DNA of 64,000 nt from an uncultured Oscillospiraceae bacterium. Its GTDB lineage: Bacteria; Bacillota; Clostridia; Oscillospirales; Ruminococcaceae. The translations under genes were made by a program, and so were the position numbers. Within the stretch, counting starts at the first letter, position 1. Each line of letters starts with the position of its first letter. Under the pieces are notes generated by a model, which saw only the letters and a list, made by a program, of their open reading frames with translations, made no database searches and was not told the DNA's origin. Where the stretch lies: contig CAKSPD010000008.1 in NCBI GenBank assembly GCA_934481385.1, positions 1-64,000 of the forward strand, read 5' to 3'. This document shows, one piece after another, positions 1 to 13,289 of this stretch.

Positions 1-2189
<2,189 letters not shown>

Positions 2190-2200
2190 ACTGAATCACC

Positions 2201-3721
2201 TCACTGCTTTTTATCGGACATATACTTTTCGGCAAAACTGCTGAGTGCCTCTTTAAGCTTTGTTTCGATTTCATCTGAAAGCTGACCTGTTGTTCTTATT
2301 GATTCAGTGATTTCAGAATATGAAGTATCAATATATTCAAAAAGAGCATTCTGATAGTCTGAAATCAGCTTTACAGGTATATCTTTAAGATAGTTGTTTA
2401 CAACGGCATAAATGATTATAACCTGATTTTCAACGGCAACAGGCTTGTTTCTGTCCTGTTTGAGAACTTCAACGATACGTTCGCCCTGTTCAAGTCTTTC
2501 CTTTGTATCTTTATCAAGGTCAGAACCGAACTGTGAGAATGACTGAAGTTCACGATACTGGGAATACATAAGTTTAAGAGAGCCTGAAACCTTTTTCATA
2601 GCTTTAATCTGTGCAGCACTTCCTACACGGGATACAGAAATACCGGGGTTTACGGCTGGTCTTATACCTGCGTTGAAAAGGTCTGTTTCGAGGAATATCT
2701 GACCGTCTGTAATTGAAATTACATTTGTCGGGATATAGGCTGAAACATCTCCCGCCTGTGTTTCAATAATCGGGAGAGCTGTAAGAGAACCGCCTCCGTA
2801 ATTTTCATTGAGCGAGCAGGCACGTTCAAGAAGTCTTGAGTGAAGATAGAATACATCTCCGGGGAATGCTTCACGTCCCGGCGGTCTTTTAAGAAGAAGT
2901 GAAAGTGTTCTGTAAGCAACGGCATGTTTTGACAAATCATCATAAACGCAGAGTACGTCCTGACCTTTGTCAAGGAAATATTCACCGATTGCACAGCCTG
3001 CATATGGTGCTATATACTGGAGCGGTGCAAGTTCTGAGGCTGTTGCGGATACAACGATTGAATAATCCATAGCTCCCGCTTTTGTAAGTGTTTCAACAAC
3101 GTTTGCAACTGTTGAACGTTTCTGACCGATTGCAACATAGATACATACAATATCCTTGCCTTTCTGGTTAATGATTGTATCAAGTGCAATTGCAGTTTTA
3201 CCTGTCTGACGGTCACCTATTATAAGTTCACGCTGTCCTCTGCCTATCGGAATCATAGAATCTATGGCTTTGATTCCTGTCTGGAGAGGTTTATGAACTG
3301 ATTTTCTTGTAATGATTCCTGAAGCGATTTTTTCAACAGGAGCAGTAAGAGTAGTTCTTATAGGGCCTTTGCCGTCAATAGGTCTGCCGAGAGCATCTAC
3401 AACACGTCCTATCATTTCTTCTCCTACCGGAACGGAAACAATCTGACCTGTACGCTTTACAACAGAACCTTCTTTTATATCAGTATCAGAACCGAGCATA
3501 ACAGCTCCGACAAAATCCTGTTCGAGATTGAGAGCCATACCCTTTACACCGTTTTCAAATTCAAGAAGCTCACCTGACATACAGTTTTCTATACCATGGA
3601 TATTGGCAATACCATCTCCGACAGTCATAACTGTTCCTGTATCAGAAAGCTCAAGCTTGTTTTTATAGTGCTTAATCTGTTCCTTTATGATACCGCTGAT
3701 TTCTTCAGGGCGTAAATTCAA
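2201..3721 (-). CDS. atpA: F-type ATP synthase subunit alpha
   Basis: Non-catalytic nucleotide-binding subunit of F1, 506 residues. The N-terminal beta barrel is followed by the P-loop GDRQTGKTA near residue 170 and by the family signature [17 protein letters not shown], in which the serine-arginine segment reaches the catalytic site. The start is a TTG at 3721 behind AAGGTG; no ATG gives a better N-terminus. It lies 15 bp downstream of atpH. Confidence 0.97.
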   Translation of the reverse strand: MNLRPEEISGIIKEQIKHYKNKLELSDTGTVMTVGDGIANIHGIENCMSGELLEFENGVKGMALNLEQDFVGAVMLGSDTDIKEGSVVKRTGQIVSVPVGEEMIGRVVDALGRPIDGKGPIRTTLTAPVEKIASGIITRKSVHKPLQTGIKAIDSMIPIGRGQRELIIGDRQTGKTAIALDTIINQKGKDIVCIYVAIGQKRSTVANVVETLTKAGAMDYSIVVSATASELAPLQYIAPYAGCAIGEYFLDKGQDVLCVYDDLSKHAVAYRTLSLLLKRPPGREAFPGDVFYLHSRLLERACSLNENYGGGSLTALPIIETQAGDVSAYIPTNVISITDGQIFLETDLFNAGIRPAVNPGISVSRVGSAAQIKAMKKVSGSLKLMYSQYRELQSFSQFGSDLDKDTKERLEQGERIVEVLKQDRNKPVAVENQVIIIYAVVNNYLKDIPVKLISDYQNALFEYIDTSYSEITESIRTTGQLSDEIETKLKEALSSFAEKYMSDKKQ

Positions 3722-3736
3722 TATAATACACCTTCT

Positions 3737-4279
3737 TTAAATATTATTGTTCTTGAGTTCCTTGGAGATAGAATTTATTCTTGTTGCTATGCTGTTGTCG
3801 ATAAGAGTATCGCCATAAGAAAGCCTTACTCCTCCTATCAGGGATTTGTCAACATTTTCAATAAGCTTTATTCTTTTTCCGAGTTTTTCCTGAAGCTTTA
3901 CAATAAGTCTGTTGCGTTCGGATTCATCGAGAGGTATACTTGTTGTAACAGTAACCTCCTCAATATTTTTATGCTTGTTGTAAAGTCCTTTAAAGTCAGC
4001 ACATATTTCTGAAATATAGCCTATGCGGTGTTTTTCTGTGAGCAGGCAGAGAAAATTCATAAGTATTCCCTCATCATCTCCGAAAACCTTTTTAAGTGTT
4101 TCTGTCTTTTCCTCCAGACTCAATTCCGGAGCAGAAAGCAGATTCAGAAATTCGGGATTTTTTTCAAAAATATCATTAACTGAAATCAGGTCAATGGAAA
4201 TATCTTCAAGGCAGTCAGTTTCGCAGGCAAGCTCAAAAAGAGCCTCTGCATAAACTGATGATATTTTAGGTTCAGTCAT
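3737..4279 (-). CDS. atpH: F-type ATP synthase subunit delta
   Basis: Peripheral-stalk subunit that ties the b dimer to the top of the alpha3-beta3 head. The protein is 180 residues from the ATG at 4279 (MTEPKISSVYAEALFE), which has AGGTG at proper spacing. An upstream in-frame GTG at 4288 would add three residues but lies inside that ribosome site. It overlaps the end of atpF by 8 bp, suggesting translational coupling. The C-terminal SLIGGVRLSYGDTLIDNSI segment is typical of delta/OSCP. Confidence 0.95.
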   Translation of the reverse strand: MTEPKISSVYAEALFELACETDCLEDISIDLISVNDIFEKNPEFLNLLSAPELSLEEKTETLKKVFGDDEGILMNFLCLLTEKHRIGYISEICADFKGLYNKHKNIEEVTVTTSIPLDESERNRLIVKLQEKLGKRIKLIENVDKSLIGGVRLSYGDTLIDNSIATRINSISKELKNNNI

Positions 4280-4775
4280 TATTTTCACCTACATTTTCGA
4301 TAAACTCATCGATAAAACGGCGATGGTCATCACTGTTTATTTCCTTGTCAATAACCTTTTCGGCAACCATAACTGCAAGGTCTGAAACTTCATCACGAAC
4401 AGCAGAACGTGCATTTGCTTTTTCACGTTCAATTTCGGAGTTGGCTTTTTTGATAATCATATCAGCATTGCTCTTAGCCTCGGAAATAATTTCCTCTGAG
4501 CGTCTGTTGGCAGTTTCGGAAGCATTTTTAATAATCTTTGCGGATTCTTCTCTTGCATTTCCGATAAGGTCATTATATTTCTTTTCTGATTCCTTTGCAT
4601 TTTCAAGAGCCTCATCAGCCTTTGAATAAGTTTCCTCAACGTCATGCTTACGCTGTTCAATGATGTCATTTACAGGCTTGAAAAGAAAATGTTTTATAAC
4701 AAGAAAGAGTATGAGAGTATTTGCAAGGTTGAAAATTATTGAACCCGGGTCAATAGTCAAAAAATCAAGATTCAA
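4272..4775 (-). CDS. atpF: F-type ATP synthase subunit b
   Basis: Membrane-anchored peripheral-stalk subunit, 167 residues. One N-terminal membrane segment (about residues 10-30) is followed by FKPVNDIIEQR and a long charged helix rich in Ala, Glu and Lys, as expected for the right-handed coiled-coil b dimer. The start is a TTG at 4775 after GGGAG. It lies between atpE and atpH. Confidence 0.95.
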   Translation of the reverse strand: MNLDFLTIDPGSIIFNLANTLILFLVIKHFLFKPVNDIIEQRKHDVEETYSKADEALENAKESEKKYNDLIGNAREESAKIIKNASETANRRSEEIISEAKSNADMIIKKANSEIEREKANARSAVRDEVSDLAVMVAEKVIDKEINSDDHRRFIDEFIENVGENND

Positions 4776-4797
4776 AATTTCTCACTCCCGAAATTAA

Positions 4798-5839
<1,042 letters not shown>

Positions 5840-5843
5840 AAAA

Positions 5844-6218
5844 TCATTTACCTCCTTTTACTATTGAATACAAAGTGTAAATCACTTTGGGGTAAAAAAG
5901 CGGGAGAACAGCACCGATTGTATTAATCCAGTCAAAGCGGAATGAAGCTACGACTGAAATACATGCGACAAGGGAACGGAAAAGATACCCGCCGAGCATA
6001 GCATTTTTATTCCCTCTGCCCGTAGCTGTGACCTTTCGGATTGACTTGTTAAGATGCCACATATTTATGAGCAAAGTCAGGCTTCCGATTAAAAGCCCGA
6101 GAAGGAAACTTATATTTATACCCATAAAAATTACGGATATGCCATAAGCCACAAGGTCAAGCGAGAGTGTCCACATCAGAATGAATTTCAGTTCGTTTTT
6201 AAAGTTAAAGCTGTTCAT
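5844..6218 (-). CDS. atpI: ATP synthase subunit I-like membrane protein
   Basis: A 124-residue protein with four predicted membrane segments, first in the atp operon and directly upstream of atpB. Position, size and topology fit the AtpI / ATP synthase subunit I family, which helps c-ring assembly or ion supply in other bacteria. Sequence conservation in this family is weak, so the call rests mainly on gene order. The start ATG at 6218 follows ACAGGT. Confidence 0.8.
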   Translation of the reverse strand: MNSFNFKNELKFILMWTLSLDLVAYGISVIFMGINISFLLGLLIGSLTLLINMWHLNKSIRKVTATGRGNKNAMLGGYLFRSLVACISVVASFRFDWINTIGAVLPLFYPKVIYTLYSIVKGGK

Positions 6219-6366
6219 ATTTTTTACCTGTCCAATGGAATTATCCTTAAAGCTTATGGAAATTTTAAGATTATTTCAAGTAAAATTTAAGATTATTTTA
6301 AGAATGGAATAATATAATATAAGCCATAAGGTAAGTTGATTGGAAACTTAATACAATCATATTAAT

Positions 6367-6394
6367 ATTATATCCTTATTTCAGAAAAAGTCAA
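6367..6394 (-). promoter_or_regulatory. Promoter of the atp operon
   Basis: On the minus strand a -35 TTGACT (6389-6394) and a -10 TATAAT (6367-6372) are separated by 16 bp. The start point would be near 6360, giving a 5' leader of about 140 bases before atpI. The rest of the 255-bp gap to the plus-strand dockerin gene is AT-rich; I see no other strong element in it. Confidence 0.8.
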
Positions 6395-6473
6395 GCATTT
6401 GAAAATAAAAAAACCATTAAATCAATATATACATTGGAAATTTAAAAAATAAAATAAAAAAGGGGTTTTTACT

Positions 6474-8570
6474 ATGAAAAAATTAACAGCCATTCTCACA
6501 TCAGCATTTATGCTTACAGCATCAATTCCGTTTGTTCCGGTAAATTATGCTGTTGCTGCTGAAACTTCCGAAACTGAAAGTGAATCTGAAACATATACTA
6601 TTACTCTTTCAGATTCAGGAATTTCAACTAATGCCGGTGAAGATGTTGCCACAATAAGCAACAACTCAATAACAATTATAAAACCTGCTGTATTTGAAGT
6701 ATCGGGCGAAATGTCAGAAGGTCAGATTGTTGTTGATGTTGACAAAACAGCTTATCCGGAAGGTGTTGTTGAGCTTGACCTCCTCGGAGTAAACCTTACA
6801 AACACTTCTGATTCACCAATATATATTGCATCAATCGGTGATGAATGTCAGATAGTTTCAAAAAAAGGCTATGAAAATACTATTTCAGACGGAACAAGCT
6901 ATACAAATGCTGATGGAAAAATGGGTGCAATTTATTCCTGCGATGACCTTAAAATAAAAGGGGCAGGAACTCTCACAGTAAACGGAAACTGCGAAGATGC
7001 TATTGTTTCTAAAAATGACATCAAGATTTTCAACGGCACTTTGATTGTAAATGCTGTTGATGACTGCATAAGAGGAAAAGACAGTGTTACAATCGGCAAC
7101 GCAAAGGATACATCTTTTGATAAGCTCAAAGTTACTGTAAATTCAAAAAGCGGTGATGGAATAAAATCAACTGAAACAGATACAACTTCAGGAAAAGGAT
7201 ATATCACAATAAACGGCGGTACTGTTGATGTAACTGCATATTCAGACGGAATCCACGCATCACAGCTCCTCAATGTAAACGGCGGAGATATAACAATTGA
7301 AACAACCTGTCCTGCAAATTCTTCCTCCGGCGGAAACAGTGGCTGGAATCCCGGCGGTAGCTGGGGAGGCGGTGGAATGGGCGGTGAAAGCTCATCTACT
7401 TCAACAGATGTAAGTGCAAAAGGTCTTAAAGCAGGCTGTACTGATGACGATACAAGTACAACAATTGAAGGAACTATAAATATCGCCGGCGGTAACATCA
7501 ACATAAAATCAACAGATGACAGCGTTCATGGTACTGATATAAACATATCAGGAGGAGATATTCAGGCATCATCCGGAGATGACGGAGTTCACGCTGATAA
7601 TATTCTTACAATTACTGACGGAATTATAAATATAACTGATTCATATGAGGGTCTTGAAGCTTATGATATTGAAATAAAAGGCGGAAATATTCATGTAGTA
7701 TCTTCTGATGACGGCTTCAACGCTGCCGGAGGAAATGACAGTTCAGGCGATTCAAATCCCGGTGGCTGGAATCCCGGCGGTAACTGGGGAGGCGGTGGAA
7801 TGGGAGGAAACTCAACAGGTATCCTCAACATTTCAGGCGGTTATATGTATGTAAGAGCTGAAGGCGACGGTATAGATTCAAACGGAAATATCACAATAAG
7901 CGGTGGTACTGTAATAGTATGCGGGCCGACAAGAGGCGGAAACGGCATATTTGATAAGGGTGACGGAAACTATACTATGACATTTACAGGCGGTACTGTT
8001 TTCGGTATCGGTACAAGTGATATGATGGAAACTCCTTCAACTTCAAACGGCAAATATGCTGTATCAAGAAGTATGACTCTCAGTGCAGGAAATCTTATTT
8101 TTGCTAAAGAGGGCGACAAGGTTATATCAGTTCTCACAGTTCCGAGTGATATAAATATGAACGGTGCAGTTCAGTTCTATTCAGACAGAGCAGGCTCAGA
8201 TATTCAGATTTCATCAGGCGGAACATATGACGGATACCTTAACTCTGACGGCTACGGTGACGGAAGTTCCGAACCGATTGTTACTACTACAACAACAACT
8301 GAAACTACAACCACAACTACAACAACTACTACTGTTACAACAACATCTGAAACTCCTGTTACTTATATCAAAGGTGATGCAAACGGTGACGGTTCTGTTG
8401 ATATAGCCGATGTAGTAGCAATAGCTGCATATGTAGGCGATTCAAAAACAAATACTCTCAGCGATGAGGCAATTATCAGTGCCGATGTTCACAATACAGG
8501 AAACGGAATTACTGCTGATGATGCACTTATGGTTCAGCAGTATATCGCAAATATTATTTCAGAACTTTAA
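6474..8570 (+). CDS. Secreted beta-helix carbohydrate-binding protein with C-terminal dockerin
   Basis: A 698-residue extracellular protein. A signal peptide (residues 1 to about 29, cut after AVAA) leads into a long repetitive region resembling the Cthe_2159 family of pectin/cellulose-binding beta-helix proteins (carbohydrate-binding domain PF14262 type). Repeats containing DGIHA, DGVHA, EGLEA, DGFNA and DGIDS recur about every 40-60 residues. Two Gly/Trp-rich inserts (GWNPGGSWGGGGMGG and GWNPGGNWGGGGMGG) interrupt the helix. A threonine-rich linker precedes a type I dockerin: first calcium loop DANGDGSVDIAD, second loop of the Ruminococcus type (ADVHNTGNGITADDAL). The dockerin implies attachment to a cohesin scaffold; no cohesin gene is in the window. 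The start is the ATG after AAAGGGG. Confidence 0.9.
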   Translation: MKKLTAILTSAFMLTASIPFVPVNYAVAAETSETESESETYTITLSDSGISTNAGEDVATISNNSITIIKPAVFEVSGEMSEGQIVVDVDKTAYPEGVVELDLLGVNLTNTSDSPIYIASIGDECQIVSKKGYENTISDGTSYTNADGKMGAIYSCDDLKIKGAGTLTVNGNCEDAIVSKNDIKIFNGTLIVNAVDDCIRGKDSVTIGNAKDTSFDKLKVTVNSKSGDGIKSTETDTTSGKGYITINGGTVDVTAYSDGIHASQLLNVNGGDITIETTCPANSSSGGNSGWNPGGSWGGGGMGGESSSTSTDVSAKGLKAGCTDDDTSTTIEGTINIAGGNINIKSTDDSVHGTDINISGGDIQASSGDDGVHADNILTITDGIINITDSYEGLEAYDIEIKGGNIHVVSSDDGFNAAGGNDSSGDSNPGGWNPGGNWGGGGMGGNSTGILNISGGYMYVRAEGDGIDSNGNITISGGTVIVCGPTRGGNGIFDKGDGNYTMTFTGGTVFGIGTSDMMETPSTSNGKYAVSRSMTLSAGNLIFAKEGDKVISVLTVPSDINMNGAVQFYSDRAGSDIQISSGGTYDGYLNSDGYGDGSSEPIVTTTTTTETTTTTTTTTTVTTTSETPVTYIKGDANGDGSVDIADVVAIAAYVGDSKTNTLSDEAIISADVHNTGNGITADDALMVQQYIANIISEL

Positions 8571-8587
8571 TAAAACCCAAAAATATA

Positions 8588-8620
8588 AGCGGGCAGATGT
8601 AAAAATCTGTCCGCTTTTTT
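8588..8620. terminator. Rho-independent terminator, probably bidirectional
   Basis: AGCGGGCAGAT (8588-8598) pairs with ATCTGTCCGCT (8605-8615), with one G-U pair, and is followed by a T run. It lies between the 3' ends of the dockerin gene and the convergent phoR-like gene. Confidence 0.9.
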
Positions 8621-8633
8621 ATACTGTATGAAA

Positions 8634-10286
8634 TTAAAATCTTACTGTTACAACAGTTCCCTTTCCGCACCTGCTTTCAAGCTTTATATCTGCTCCGATA
8701 TCCTGAACAGCATGCTTTACAATCGAAAGTCCGAGCCCTGTTCCGCCTGTTTCTTTTGAATGGCTTTTATCAACACGATAGAAACGTTCAAAAACACGTT
8801 CCTGATATTCTTCCGGTATTCCTATTCCTGTATCAGAAACAGAAAGAATTATATTATTTTTATCTCTTGAAATACTGATTTCAACACTTCCGTTTTCAAC
8901 GTTGTATTTTATCGCATTGTCAATAAGATTATATACTATTTCGCTGACAAGAGGTTTCATACTTTTCATCATAAGGCTTTCGCCTTTAAAAGATACAGAT
9001 ATATTTTTCTTTTCTGCTGAACTTTTAAGAACTTCAATATTTTCCTTAACAAGTGAATAAAGGTCAAAATCCTGTTCGGAAAGAGTTGTTCCCTCATCAA
9101 GTTTTGAAAGTTTTATAATATCATTGATAAGATTGAGAAGTCTTGTAGCTTCTGAATGTATATTTCCGATAAATTTCGGCATATCCTCTTTTTTCACAAG
9201 GCCGTTTTCAATAAGCTCAGCACTTCCCATAATGGACTGCAACGGTGACTTAAGCTCATGTGAAACGTTGGCTGTAAATTCTCTGCGACGGTTTTCTGAA
9301 TCACTTTTTTCTGTTATATCAAAAATAAGAATTACAAATCCTGAAAGTTCTCCCATATCTCTTATACAGCTTATATTAAGCTGAAAAATTCTTCCGTTAC
9401 GGTTAACCTGAATTTCACTTGTATCCTGAATTTCAGCCCTTTCGAGAGCTTTTATAATATCCGGATTTCTTTCAAGCCTTATGAAATCCATTCCTGTACA
9501 GTCTGCTTCTGATGTAAAAAAAGATTCGGCTGAAGGATTTATGCTTATAACTTTTTTATCTTTTCCAAGAAGTACAAGTCCCTCATTCATATTTGATGTT
9601 ATTGCAAGAAATTCATTTTTTCGCTGACTAAGCTGATTTTCCTGCAATTTTATTTTCTTCTGCTGATTTGATATTTTACTCAGAAATGGTGACAGTTCGT
9701 CATAAGCATCATTTTCAAGAGGATTATCCAAATCAATTTCATTAAGCGGTTTTACTATTCTCTTTGAAATTCTTGATGCAAAGATAAATGATACAACAAG
9801 TGCTATAACAAAAACTATTGCTACCGGCTGTGCTATTCCTAAAAGAAGTGTTAAAACTGTAAGCTGACTTACAGATATTCGCAGAACTGTTCCGTCATCA
9901 AGAAGTTCTGCACAGTACATCATTTTTTCTGTAAGTGTTGACGAATAACGTTCACTTTCGCCTGAACCATTTGCAAAAGCTTCTTTTACTTCTTCACGTT
10001 CAAGATGATTTTCCATACTTTCAGAATTGCTTTGAGTATCAAAAATTATGTTTCCGGATTTGTCTATCCATGTTATACGATAATCTGTACTCTCATTTTT
10101 AAGATTTTCAAGATATGAAACACCTTCTGTTTCAACGGCATTTTTTACAAGTGAAAGTTCTGCCTTAATCTGATTTTTACGGACATCATTGAAATATCCG
10201 TAAAGAACGCCCATAATAAGAATAATGCTTGCACAAAGAACTGTTACAGCTGAAATACATACAGCCCGAAAAATTCTCTTTGTCAT
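8634..10286 (-). CDS. phoR: PhoR-type sensor histidine kinase
   Basis: Membrane histidine kinase, 550 residues. TM1 is at about 9-31, an extracytoplasmic sensor at about 32-145, TM2 at about 147-170, a short linker and PAS-like domain at about 215-325, the dimerisation/phosphoacceptor region with H343 (FTANVSHELKSPL), and an ATPase domain with NLIDNAIKYN, DTGIGIP and GTGLGLSI. It overlaps the response-regulator gene by 4 bp and is last in the pst-phoU operon, which supports a role in phosphate sensing, presumably controlled through PhoU and PstB. Confidence 0.9.
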   Translation of the reverse strand: MTKRIFRAVCISAVTVLCASIILIMGVLYGYFNDVRKNQIKAELSLVKNAVETEGVSYLENLKNESTDYRITWIDKSGNIIFDTQSNSESMENHLEREEVKEAFANGSGESERYSSTLTEKMMYCAELLDDGTVLRISVSQLTVLTLLLGIAQPVAIVFVIALVVSFIFASRISKRIVKPLNEIDLDNPLENDAYDELSPFLSKISNQQKKIKLQENQLSQRKNEFLAITSNMNEGLVLLGKDKKVISINPSAESFFTSEADCTGMDFIRLERNPDIIKALERAEIQDTSEIQVNRNGRIFQLNISCIRDMGELSGFVILIFDITEKSDSENRRREFTANVSHELKSPLQSIMGSAELIENGLVKKEDMPKFIGNIHSEATRLLNLINDIIKLSKLDEGTTLSEQDFDLYSLVKENIEVLKSSAEKKNISVSFKGESLMMKSMKPLVSEIVYNLIDNAIKYNVENGSVEISISRDKNNIILSVSDTGIGIPEEYQERVFERFYRVDKSHSKETGGTGLGLSIVKHAVQDIGADIKLESRCGKGTVVTVRF

Positions 10287-10966
10287 TTTTCATATGCCTC
10301 CATACGATAGCCCACATTACGCACGGTTTCAATTTTTTCACCGTATTTTCCTATTTTATGTCTGAGCATACGGATATGAACATCAATTGTTCTTGATTCT
10401 CCGATATATTCCTCTCCCCATATTCTGCTGAAAAGATTATCCCTTGTAAAAACTGTTCCGATATTTTCAAGAAAAAGTTTCAGAAGTTCAAATTCCTTAT
10501 ATGTAAGCATAATACGTTCACCGTCAACCGTAACAACATGCTGTTCCAAGTCAACAGAAAGTGTTCCGTATTCAAGAATGGAATTTTCTTTTTGTGTATG
10601 ACATCTTCTCAATACGGCTTTTATTCTTGAAACCATTTCCATCATACCGAAGGGTTTTACAAGATAATCATCTGCACCGAGGTCAAGACTCTGTATTTTA
10701 TCATATTCCATTCCTTTTGCAGTTGCCATAATTACGGGGATATTTTTTGCTTTTGGATTCTGCTTTATACATTTCAGAATTTCTACTCCGTCCATATCAG
10801 GAAGCATTATATCGAGTATAATCAAATCGGGGATTTCATCTTCTTCAAGAGCCTTGAAAAAATCCTTACCGTCACAAAAACCGACAGCCTCAAAGCCTGT
10901 CGATTTCAGAGTATAGATTTCAATATCACGTATACTTTTATCATCTTCAATGCACCAAATCATCAT
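10283..10966 (-). CDS. phoB: PhoB/PhoP-type response regulator
   Basis: OmpR-family transcription factor, 227 residues. The receiver domain (1 to about 120) has phosphoacceptor D52 in IILDIMLPDMDG, acidic pocket EDD near residues 7-9, and the K of LVKPFGM. The C-terminal winged helix has the usual KEFELLKLF and VDVHIRMLR-type pattern. The start ATG at 10966 uses AAAGGAGA formed by the last codons of phoU, so the two are probably coupled. Its likely target is the pst promoter, but no convincing PHO box array was found. Confidence 0.92.
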   Translation of the reverse strand: MMIWCIEDDKSIRDIEIYTLKSTGFEAVGFCDGKDFFKALEEDEIPDLIILDIMLPDMDGVEILKCIKQNPKAKNIPVIMATAKGMEYDKIQSLDLGADDYLVKPFGMMEMVSRIKAVLRRCHTQKENSILEYGTLSVDLEQHVVTVDGERIMLTYKEFELLKLFLENIGTVFTRDNLFSRIWGEEYIGESRTIDVHIRMLRHKIGKYGEKIETVRNVGYRMEAYEK

Positions 10967-10971
10967 ACCGG

Positions 10972-11616
10972 CTAATCTCCTTTATGCACACCGGCAACAG
11001 AAAACTGAACCCATTCTGCAATGTTTACAGCGTGGTCACCGATGCGTTCAAAATATTTTGCTACCATAAGCAAGTCGAGAAGATACTCACCGTCATCTGA
11101 TTTCTGTTTTATAAGATTTATAATAGTTTTCTTTGTCTTTATAAAATAGTCATCAATGACATCATCATATGCTATTGCCGACTGAGCAAGTTCCAAATCC
11201 TTTTTAACGTATGCTTCAATGCTGTCTGAAACCATTTTTATAGAAGCTTCTGCCATAAGATAGATATACTGACAATCATTTTCAGCCTTTTTTCCGAGAT
11301 ATTTTATAAATTCTGAAATATCTTCTGACTGGTCACCGATACGTTCCATATCAGTAATCATTTTCAAAGCTCCGGAAATCTGACGAAAATCACTTGCAAC
11401 AGGCTGTTGCTGAAGCAGAAGTCTAAGACAAAGTGATTCAATATCCCTTTCCATATGGTCAATATCATTTTCAAGCAGGGATATTTTCTTAATAAGCTTT
11501 TCATCTGCTGTTGTAAGTGCCTTTGCCACAATTGCAATTATTTCTTCACACATTGAACCCATTTCAATCATTTTATGATTCAGCAATTCAAGCTGACTGT
11601 CAAATCTGTTTCTCAT
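10972..11616 (-). CDS. phoU: Phosphate transport regulator PhoU
   Basis: Cytoplasmic alpha-helical protein, 214 residues, that links Pst transporter activity to the histidine kinase. The true start is the ATG at 11616 (MRNRFDSQLELLNHKM) with AAGG upstream, one base after the pstB stop; a longer reading would lie inside pstB. Two PhoU repeats are visible with metal-binding-type motifs (DMERIGDQSEDI and YFERIGDHAVNIAEW). Operon order pstSCAB-phoU is standard. Confidence 0.96.
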   Translation of the reverse strand: MRNRFDSQLELLNHKMIEMGSMCEEIIAIVAKALTTADEKLIKKISLLENDIDHMERDIESLCLRLLLQQQPVASDFRQISGALKMITDMERIGDQSEDISEFIKYLGKKAENDCQYIYLMAEASIKMVSDSIEAYVKKDLELAQSAIAYDDVIDDYFIKTKKTIINLIKQKSDDGEYLLDLLMVAKYFERIGDHAVNIAEWVQFSVAGVHKGD

Positions 11617-11617
11617 T

Positions 11618-12373
11618 TTATCCGAACCTTCCTGTAATATAATCTTCAGTTTTCTTATTTTTCGGCTTACTGAACATTTCTTCGGTGTTGCCGTATTCAA
11701 CCAAATCGCCAAGGAGGAAAAATGCTGTATTATCAGAAATTCTTACAGCCTGCTGCATATTATGAGTAACTATAACAATAGTATACTCTTTTTTCAGCTC
11801 AATTGCAAGGTCTTCTATTTTAGAAGTTGAAATCGGGTCAAGAGCTGATGTCGGCTCGTCCATAAGCAGAATTTTCGGCTGAACTGCCAAAGCTCTTGCA
11901 ATACAGAGTCGCTGTTGCTGACCTCCTGACATTCCGAGTGCTGATTTTTTCAGTCTGTCCTTTACTTCGTCCCATATTGCTGAACTTCTCAGAGAACGTT
12001 CAACAATTTCATCAAGTTTTGCTTTTGAACGTATTCCATGTGTTCTCGGGCCGTATGCAATATTATCGTATATACTCATCGGGAACGGATTAGGTTTCTG
12101 AAAAACCATTCCTATTTCACGTCTTAATTCGTTTACATCTCTGTCGGGTGCAAAAATATCCTCTCCGTTGTATCTTATATCGCCTGTAATCTTTACACCG
12201 GGTACAAGGTCATTCATTCTGTTAAGGGTTTTAAGAAATGTTGATTTTCCGCAGCCTGAAGGCCCTATCAGAGCTGTTATGCTGTTTTCTTCAATGTTTA
12301 TATTTATATTTTTAAGAGCCTGTGTTTTTCCGTACCAAAGGCACATATCTTTGACTGTTATAATGTCACTCAT
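11618..12373 (-). CDS. pstB: Phosphate ABC transporter ATP-binding protein
   Basis: ATPase of the PstSCAB high-affinity phosphate importer, 251 residues. Walker A is GPSGCGKST, the Q-loop is [16 protein letters not shown] (typical of PstB), the ABC signature is MSGGQQQR and Walker B is [12 protein letters not shown]. The start overlaps the pstA stop by 4 bp. Confidence 0.97.
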   Translation of the reverse strand: MSDIITVKDMCLWYGKTQALKNININIEENSITALIGPSGCGKSTFLKTLNRMNDLVPGVKITGDIRYNGEDIFAPDRDVNELRREIGMVFQKPNPFPMSIYDNIAYGPRTHGIRSKAKLDEIVERSLRSSAIWDEVKDRLKKSALGMSGGQQQRLCIARALAVQPKILLMDEPTSALDPISTSKIEDLAIELKKEYTIVIVTHNMQQAVRISDNTAFFLLGDLVEYGNTEEMFSKPKNKKTEDYITGRFG

Positions 12374-13287
12374 GAGCTTCTCCTTTTACTGAAATGCTTT
12401 CCGACAGCATCTGCTGAAAGATTTATTATCATTGTAAGAATCATAAGAATTGCAGATATTGCAAACGCAACTTCAAATTCACCCTGTTCCTTTGCATATA
12501 CATACATTGCAACGGTAAGTGTTGAACCTGAGCTTGAAAGACCGCTTGTGAGAACTCCGTTCTGGAAACTTATAAGACCGTTGAGTGTATGTGCAAAACC
12601 CGCTGTAAAAAGAAGTGCTGCTGATTCTCCGAGTATTCTGCCTGCTGAAAGTATACAGCCTGTTATTACTCCGTCAACGCAGTTAGGAAGTACAACAGTT
12701 CTGATTACTCTCCATTTTCCTGCACCAAGTCCGAAAGCTCCTTCACGGTAACTCTGCGGAACAGTTTTAAGACTTTCCTGTGTAGTTCTCATAATTGTCG
12801 GAAGATTCATAATTACAAGTGTCATTGCTCCTGCAATAAGCGATGTCTGAAATCCTAAAAACTGACAGAAGAACAACATTCCGACAAGTCCGTATATTAT
12901 TGACGGAATACCTGAAAGCGTTTCAGATGCATATTCAATAATTCCGACAAGTTTTTTATTCTTCGCATATTCTGTAAGATATACTGCTGAACCTACTCCG
13001 AGAGGAAGTACAATAAGAAGTGTTGCAAGAAGTATGTAAAGTGTATTTAAAATATCAGGAAGAATTCCTATTTTTCCGGAAAGGTAACTCGGTGATGTTG
13101 AAAGAAGTTCCCAAGAAATATTCGGGATTCCTTTGAAAAGAACATATCCGATTATGAACAGTGTTATCGCACATGTAAAAGTTACAGATATTGCAATAAG
13201 AAGTTTCATCGCAAATATATATGTTTTTCTTCCTGATGATACTTTTCTGTTTTCAGCCGAAACTGAAATTGCTTTTGTATTTTCCAT
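12370..13287 (-). CDS. pstA: Phosphate ABC transporter permease PstA
   Basis: Inner-membrane permease with about six hydrophobic segments, 305 residues. The cytoplasmic coupling loop [23 protein letters not shown] and the [15 protein letters not shown] segment are typical of PstA. It is separated from pstC by 2 bp and overlaps pstB by 4 bp. Confidence 0.95.
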   Translation of the reverse strand: MENTKAISVSAENRKVSSGRKTYIFAMKLLIAISVTFTCAITLFIIGYVLFKGIPNISWELLSTSPSYLSGKIGILPDILNTLYILLATLLIVLPLGVGSAVYLTEYAKNKKLVGIIEYASETLSGIPSIIYGLVGMLFFCQFLGFQTSLIAGAMTLVIMNLPTIMRTTQESLKTVPQSYREGAFGLGAGKWRVIRTVVLPNCVDGVITGCILSAGRILGESAALLFTAGFAHTLNGLISFQNGVLTSGLSSSGSTLTVAMYVYAKEQGEFEVAFAISAILMILTMIINLSADAVGKHFSKRRSS

Positions 13288-13289
13288 AA

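Noticed and set aside
6932-7504. 190-codon frame on the minus strand inside the dockerin gene
   Set aside because: It is a shadow of the repetitive Gly/Thr-rich coding sequence and has no translation signals.
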